The notes under the pieces: generated by a model
Told to the model about the DNA's origin: nothing
The model's database searches: none
What the model saw: only the letters and a program-made list of their open reading frames with translations
Shown: in pieces, positions 59,892 through 64,000 of the stretch
Layout of the letters: each line of letters opens with the position of its first letter
Position numbering within the stretch: position 1 is the first letter of the stretch
Position numbers and translations under genes: made by a program
Source of the DNA: Paraburkholderia phenazinium
GTDB lineage: Bacteria > Pseudomonadota > Gammaproteobacteria > Burkholderiales > Burkholderiaceae
DNA length: 64,000 nt
Reading direction: 5' to 3'
NCBI RefSeq assembly: GCF_900142845.1
Contig: NZ_FSRU01000002.1
Coordinates: forward strand, 992,001-1,056,000

Positions 59892-61118
59892 ATGAACCCA
59901 CTGCGCGCGCTCCGTCGTGTCACGCTGCTCTCCCTGTGCCTGCCGTGCGTCTTCACCACGGGGACCGCGCTCGCGGCCGGTTGTCCTGCGGCGGATGCTG
60001 CGGCAGGCGCCGCACTGAGCGCCCAGCAAAAGGTGCAGCACGACTCGAAATTCACGCCGGTCGGCGAAGAAGGCGACACGGACGTGCCCGTCGCCGTGCA
60101 GCGCTCGCTGCACAGCTTCAAGCAGGCGCTCGCCGAGGCAGTGGATGCGCGCATGGCCTGCGCCGCGCAAAGCGTCGATATCGCGGCGCTCAATCGCGAT
60201 CTGTCGGCTTCTCTACAGGTCAAAGCCGTCACGCCCACTGAACTGACCAGGGGACCGGCCTACGGCAGCGGACTGAACCTCAACGCAAGGCTCACCAGTG
60301 CAAGCTCGGCGGCGCCGCTCGTACTGGTGCGCGCCGGCGTCAGCATCGAATGCGGGAACGACAACGTATTGCTCGGTTATCGCTGGGACGGGGTGCACTG
60401 GAAGCGCGTGCTGCGCTGGCAAGCCGACGACTATAAAAGCATCGCCGACGCCTATGGCGATCCCTTCGGCGTCGTGCCGCTGCACGATGGCCAGGTGGCC
60501 GTCGTGCACGGTACGCCGTGGTGCTCGTCGCGCTGGAGCCGCTTCGATCTCGACGTGATCGCGCCCGGCGAAGGCGCTTCCGCCCAGCGCGGCGTCTTTC
60601 ACATGGAGCACGGCTACTTCAGCGACGCGGAGATCAGCTTCAATCCGACTGCCGAGGGCTTCGAGATGCGCGCGCAGGTCGCTTCGCTCGATGGCGATCT
60701 GATGCAGCGCCTCGGCATTTTCCGTTTTCGTGTCGACGGCGACCAGGTGACGCGCGTGCAGCCCGCCGCCAACAACGGCAGGGACTTCGTCGACGAATGG
60801 CTGACGATCGACGAAGCGCAGGCCCGTCAATGGAGCGATCCGGCCACTGCGGCACAGGCGTTGGCTGAGCGCACGCGCTTTAATGCCACCGCAAAACAGG
60901 CGCAGCTCGGCATGAGCTACGGCGCCGTGCGCGCCTGCAGTGACCACGCCGCGCGCTACCAGGTGGACGTGCAGTTGAATACCGACACGCCCGCTAAAGC
61001 CGCGCCTCACTTCGCCTTGATCCAGCAGGCCCGCAACGGCTTCACACTGGTGGGCTTTAACACCGCCGCGGATCCGCAGTGTCGCGGCGCGGATCTGATG
61101 AGCAGCAAGGGTAAGTGA
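59892..61118 (+). CDS. Exported protein of unknown function
   Basis: 408 residues from ATG 59892, which gives a clean Sec signal (RALRRVTLLSLCLPCVFTTG, cleavage after ALAA before GCPAAD). The mature protein is a mixed, beta-rich globular fold with several Trp/Tyr-rich segments (VLLGYRWDGVHWKRVLRW, HGTPWCSSRWSRFDLDV) and four or five Cys that could form disulfides in the periplasm. I do not recognise a family. It may be an operon partner of the TPR gene 94 bases downstream. Confidence 0.75.
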   Translation: MNPLRALRRVTLLSLCLPCVFTTGTALAAGCPAADAAAGAALSAQQKVQHDSKFTPVGEEGDTDVPVAVQRSLHSFKQALAEAVDARMACAAQSVDIAALNRDLSASLQVKAVTPTELTRGPAYGSGLNLNARLTSASSAAPLVLVRAGVSIECGNDNVLLGYRWDGVHWKRVLRWQADDYKSIADAYGDPFGVVPLHDGQVAVVHGTPWCSSRWSRFDLDVIAPGEGASAQRGVFHMEHGYFSDAEISFNPTAEGFEMRAQVASLDGDLMQRLGIFRFRVDGDQVTRVQPAANNGRDFVDEWLTIDEAQARQWSDPATAAQALAERTRFNATAKQAQLGMSYGAVRACSDHAARYQVDVQLNTDTPAKAAPHFALIQQARNGFTLVGFNTAADPQCRGADLMSSKGK

Positions 61119-61212
61119 AGATAGCCAGGGGCGTTGCGGCTGCGCCCTGAAAAACCGGGAGCGTCGCCTCAAGCGCCGTATACTTGCGGGTGTGACTTCC
61201 AAACCGACAAGC

Positions 61213-63147
61213 ATGACACCCTCCCAGGCTGACATCACCGCGCAAGCGCAACACATGGCGCTGCAAGCGGCCACGCTGTTTCAAGGCGGACAGGTCGCGC
61301 AGGCACACGAGGTCTGTCTGGCGGCCGTGCAGCTCGCGCCGCACGCCTGCGAGGTGCTGCTATTGCTGGCGTTTATCGCGCTACACGCCAGGCAGCCACA
61401 GGAATCGATCGACTGGGCCAACCGTGCCATCGCAGAGAACAGCGAACTCGCGGATGCGTATTTTCTGCGTGGCGAGGCGCAGCAAACGGCCCAGCAACAC
61501 GCAGCGGCCACGGCGAGCTACGACGAGGTACTCAAGCGCAAGCCGAACCATGCGGACGCCTTGAACAACCGCGGCAATGCCTACCATGCGCTGCTCCAGC
61601 ATGCGCGCGCACTGCAGGACTACGACACAGCCATCGCACTGAACCCGGCCAAAGCCTCGTTTCATAACAACCGGGGCCTCGCGATCAAGGCGCTCGGCGA
61701 TCATTCGCTTGCGATGGGCTGCTTTCAGCGGGCGATTGCGCTCCAGCCGGACTACGCGCTTGCCCACTTCAACCTGGGACTGTCGCTGTTTGCACTGCGC
61801 CGCTATCGGGATGCTGCCGCGAGCCATGACGAAGCGATCCGCCTCATGCCGGGTCATGGCCCGTTTCACTGGGGCCGTGCGGACGCATTGCGCGCAGGCG
61901 GCACGTACGAAGCCTCACTGGTGTCGTACGACACGGCACTTTCCCTTGAACCCAACAACACGTACATCTACAACAATCGTGGCTTGTTGCTGCATTTCTG
62001 GGGCAGGCACCACGAAGCGCTAGCGGATTTCGCTACGGCGATACGCCTCGATCCCAGCCACGCGGACGCCCATTGCAATCGCGGCATGGCGCTGGAAGCG
62101 TTGGGGCAATATACGGATGCACTCGGCCACTACGACGCGGCCATCGCGCTCTCGCCGAACCACGCGGCCGCGCATTTCAATCATGCGCTCTGCGATCTCA
62201 CACTGGGGCGCTTCCGCGAAGGGTGGCCGGAACATGAATGGCGCTGGCAGACGGAACAACTCAAGTCGTCCGAACTGATTTCGGATAAACCGCTATGGCT
62301 GGGGCAACAATCGCTGCGCGGCAAACGGATGCTCGTGCATGCCGAACAGGGCCTCGGCGACAGCCTGCAGTTTTGCCGCTATCTGCCGATGGTCGCCGAA
62401 CTCGGCGCCACGCTGATCGTGCAGGTTCAGGCACCGCTCGTGCCGCTGATCAGGACAATGCCCGGCGTCGCCCAGGTGGTCGCGCAAGGCGAGGTGTTGC
62501 CCGAGTTCGATCTTCATTGCCCGTTTATCAGCCTGCCGCTCGCGTTCGGGACCACGCTGGATACAGTGCCGTTCGTGCCGCGCTACGTGGCGCCCTCTGC
62601 GCAGAAGACGCTAGCGTGGCAACGGCGTCTGGGCGTGAGGCAAGCGCTTCGCATCGGTCTGGTGTGGGCCGGCGGCCCGCACAGTTCGCGTGCGGTTCAG
62701 CGCCCCGTCGATGCACGCCGGTCGATTCATCTGTCGAAGTTCGCCGGTCTGAACCTGCCCGGTGCGGCGTTTTTCAGCTTGCAGAAAGGCGAGCCGGCCG
62801 TTTCGCAGTTACGGGAACTGGAGGCAGCAGGCTGGCGTGGGCCCGCCATCCTGGACCCTACCGCTGAACTAAACGACTTCGAGGACACGGCCGCGTTAGT
62901 CGATCAGTTGGACCTGGTGATCTCGGTCGATACCTCCGTCGCGCATCTGGCAGGCGCGCTCGGCAAGCCGGTATGGCTGCTGAACCGCTTCGACACCTGC
63001 TGGCGCTGGATGACGGAGCGGGACGACAGTCCCTGGTACCCCAGCATGAGGATCTTTCGCCAACCGGCGGCGGGCGATTGGGAGAGCGTGATTGCGCAGG
63101 TCCGTGTGGAGTTGCAGCGTCTGTTAGACGGAGAGCCCGGACGCTAG
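61213..63147 (+). CDS. TPR protein with a C-terminal GT9/GT41-like domain
   Basis: 644 residues. Residues about 15-330 form eight or nine TPRs (for example NHADALNNRGNAYHALLQHA, PAKASFHNNRGLAIKALGDH, PSHADAHCNRGMALEALGQY). Residues about 400-640 resemble the heptosyltransferase/O-GlcNAc transferase GT-B C-terminal region (LRIGLVWAGGPHSS, FFSLQKGEP, VISVDTSVAHLAGALGKPVW, SPWYPSMRIFRQP). Such proteins are common in Burkholderiales and are suspected protein or lipid glycosyltransferases. The start is ATG 61213; a GTG 21 bases upstream is equally possible. Confidence 0.82.
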   Translation: MTPSQADITAQAQHMALQAATLFQGGQVAQAHEVCLAAVQLAPHACEVLLLLAFIALHARQPQESIDWANRAIAENSELADAYFLRGEAQQTAQQHAAATASYDEVLKRKPNHADALNNRGNAYHALLQHARALQDYDTAIALNPAKASFHNNRGLAIKALGDHSLAMGCFQRAIALQPDYALAHFNLGLSLFALRRYRDAAASHDEAIRLMPGHGPFHWGRADALRAGGTYEASLVSYDTALSLEPNNTYIYNNRGLLLHFWGRHHEALADFATAIRLDPSHADAHCNRGMALEALGQYTDALGHYDAAIALSPNHAAAHFNHALCDLTLGRFREGWPEHEWRWQTEQLKSSELISDKPLWLGQQSLRGKRMLVHAEQGLGDSLQFCRYLPMVAELGATLIVQVQAPLVPLIRTMPGVAQVVAQGEVLPEFDLHCPFISLPLAFGTTLDTVPFVPRYVAPSAQKTLAWQRRLGVRQALRIGLVWAGGPHSSRAVQRPVDARRSIHLSKFAGLNLPGAAFFSLQKGEPAVSQLRELEAAGWRGPAILDPTAELNDFEDTAALVDQLDLVISVDTSVAHLAGALGKPVWLLNRFDTCWRWMTERDDSPWYPSMRIFRQPAAGDWESVIAQVRVELQRLLDGEPGR

Positions 63148-63238
63148 CCACGCAAGCACGCATGGCTAGCATGGCATGGCGTGGCTCTGCACGGCGTCAT
63201 GTCATGCCACGCAGCCGGCACAGCGCAAGCCGCACGCT

Positions 63239-64000
63239 TCAATAAACATCGCGCACATAGCGCTTCTCCCGCGCCAGCCCGTTGACATATTCGAGCGCTT
63301 TCTCGTCGCTCATGCCGCCGTGGCCGGCCACCACCGCCTTCAAGGCCGCATCTACGTCTTTCGCCATCCGGCTGGCGTCGCCGCACACATAGAGATGCGC
63401 GCCGGACTCGAGCCACGCCCACAACTCCGCACCGTGTTCGCGCATCCGGTCCTGCACGTAGATCTTCTCGCTCTGGTCGCGCGAGAAGGCCAGGTCGAGC
63501 CGGTTCAGCAGGCCCTTCGCTCGCATCGTGTCCAGCTCGTCGCCGTAATAGAAGTCCGTCGCGGCATGCTGCTCGCCGAAGAACAGCCAGTTGCGGCCCG
63601 TGTCGCCGCGTGCCAGCCGTTCATGCAGGAAGCCGCGGAACGGCGCCACACCGGTGCCCGGTCCCACCATGATCATCGGCGTATCGCCGTCGTGCGGTGG
63701 ACGAAAATGTGCGGACTTTTGCACGTACACCGGGACGCTGACATCGCCTGCGCGATCCGCAAGGAAGGTCGACGACACGCCTTTGCGCTGGCGCCGGCCA
63801 TTGCTGTAGCGAACCGCGGACACGGTCAGATGGACTTCGCCCGGATGAGCCTTCGGACTCGACGCAATCGAATAGAGGCGCGGCTGCAGGCGCTTAAGCA
63901 CGCCGAGCAACTCCGGCGCCGTCAGCGTCACGGGAAACTCGTGCAGCACGTCGGCCAACTGTTGGCCCCACAACCATTTCTTCAGATCCGCCTTGCGGTC
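63239..64000 (-). CDS. CysJ-type sulfite reductase flavoprotein, C-terminal part (runs off the right edge)
   Basis: The last 254 codons are present; the frame stays open to base 64000. The FAD-binding segment (RLYSIASSPKAHPGEVHLTV) and NADPH-binding segments (MVGPGTGVAPFRGFLHERL; LYVCGDASRMAKDVDAAL) end in RYVRDVY, the typical C-terminus of CysJ/P450-reductase family diflavin enzymes. It passes electrons from NADPH through FAD and FMN to sulfite reductase or a related partner. The FMN domain, if any, is outside the window, so a nitrate-reductase-linked variant cannot be excluded. Confidence 0.9.
   Translation of the reverse strand, partial: DRKADLKKWLWGQQLADVLHEFPVTLTAPELLGVLKRLQPRLYSIASSPKAHPGEVHLTVSAVRYSNGRRQRKGVSSTFLADRAGDVSVPVYVQKSAHFRPPHDGDTPMIMVGPGTGVAPFRGFLHERLARGDTGRNWLFFGEQHAATDFYYGDELDTMRAKGLLNRLDLAFSRDQSEKIYVQDRMREHGAELWAWLESGAHLYVCGDASRMAKDVDAALKAVVAGHGGMSDEKALEYVNGLAREKRYVRDVY

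Noticed and set aside
59667..60170. Upstream extension of the S9 peptidase frame to 811 codons
   Set aside because: It overlaps the exported-protein gene on the other strand. GTG 59666 with GGAGGG is clearly the start.
63148..63238. Imperfect GGCATG/CATGCC repeats between the converging TPR and CysJ-like genes as a terminator
   Set aside because: Arms are short and interrupted, with no T-run; not strong enough to annotate.

Overview
The window looks like a chromosome segment of a Burkholderiales bacterium, most likely Paraburkholderia or Burkholderia. It has high G+C, GC-rich third codon positions, a cepacian-type exopolysaccharide (EPS) gene order, DUF4148 proteins, a very long cyclic-glucan synthase, and the NadM-Nudix/NadV pair. 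This is inferred from gene content; no rRNA is present. I saw no rRNA, tRNA, CRISPR array, intact insertion sequence or prophage.

Layout. 1-1326: 5' part of katG (minus). 1582-18852: a tightly packed minus-strand EPS operon: wza, wzb, wzc, two GT4 transferases, wzy-like polymerase, a HAD-type protein, wzx flippase, a GT2, a pyruvyl transferase, two more GT4 transferases and a secreted clan GH-A hydrolase. 18987-27635 holds satellite EPS genes: a small exported protein, the initiating sugar-phosphate transferase, bifunctional manC/xanB, a Gly/Ala-rich lipoprotein, yjbH, a degenerate EAL protein and a lone DUF4096 protein. 28229-35672: an SsuABC-type ABC transporter divergent from a GntR regulator, an AprA-like flavoprotein, an AprB-like ferredoxin, a HEAT-repeat protein and a DUF971 protein. 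35814-37014: three small genes of unknown role. 37111-47970: cyclic beta-1,2-glucan synthase, a possible 56-codon gene and phosphoglucomutase. 48278-52584: LysR, an unknown protein, an MHS transporter and a porin. 52706-54932: an ACS-type transporter and two small exported proteins. 55100-57642: NAD salvage (NadM-Nudix, NadV). 57735-63147: an S9 peptidase, an exported unknown and a TPR/GT9-like protein. 63239-64000: the C-terminal part of a CysJ-type flavoprotein.

The most interesting signal is regulatory. Three EPS-associated transcription units (manC, yjbH, the degenerate EAL gene) each carry a good sigma-54 promoter. Each has a cluster of GTTACG half-sites (GTTACGTAAC where complete) 126-130 bp further upstream, where an enhancer-binding protein should bind. 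A fourth GTTACGTAAC lies upstream of the initiating transferase. This looks like one RpoN regulon tying EPS assembly to a probable c-di-GMP-related protein.

The second candidate for an undescribed system is the 28-36 kb locus. It couples a sulfonate-type importer to an adenylylsulfate-reductase-like flavoprotein/ferredoxin pair, plus HEAT-repeat and DUF971 accessory proteins, under a GntR repressor with a clear promoter and operator.
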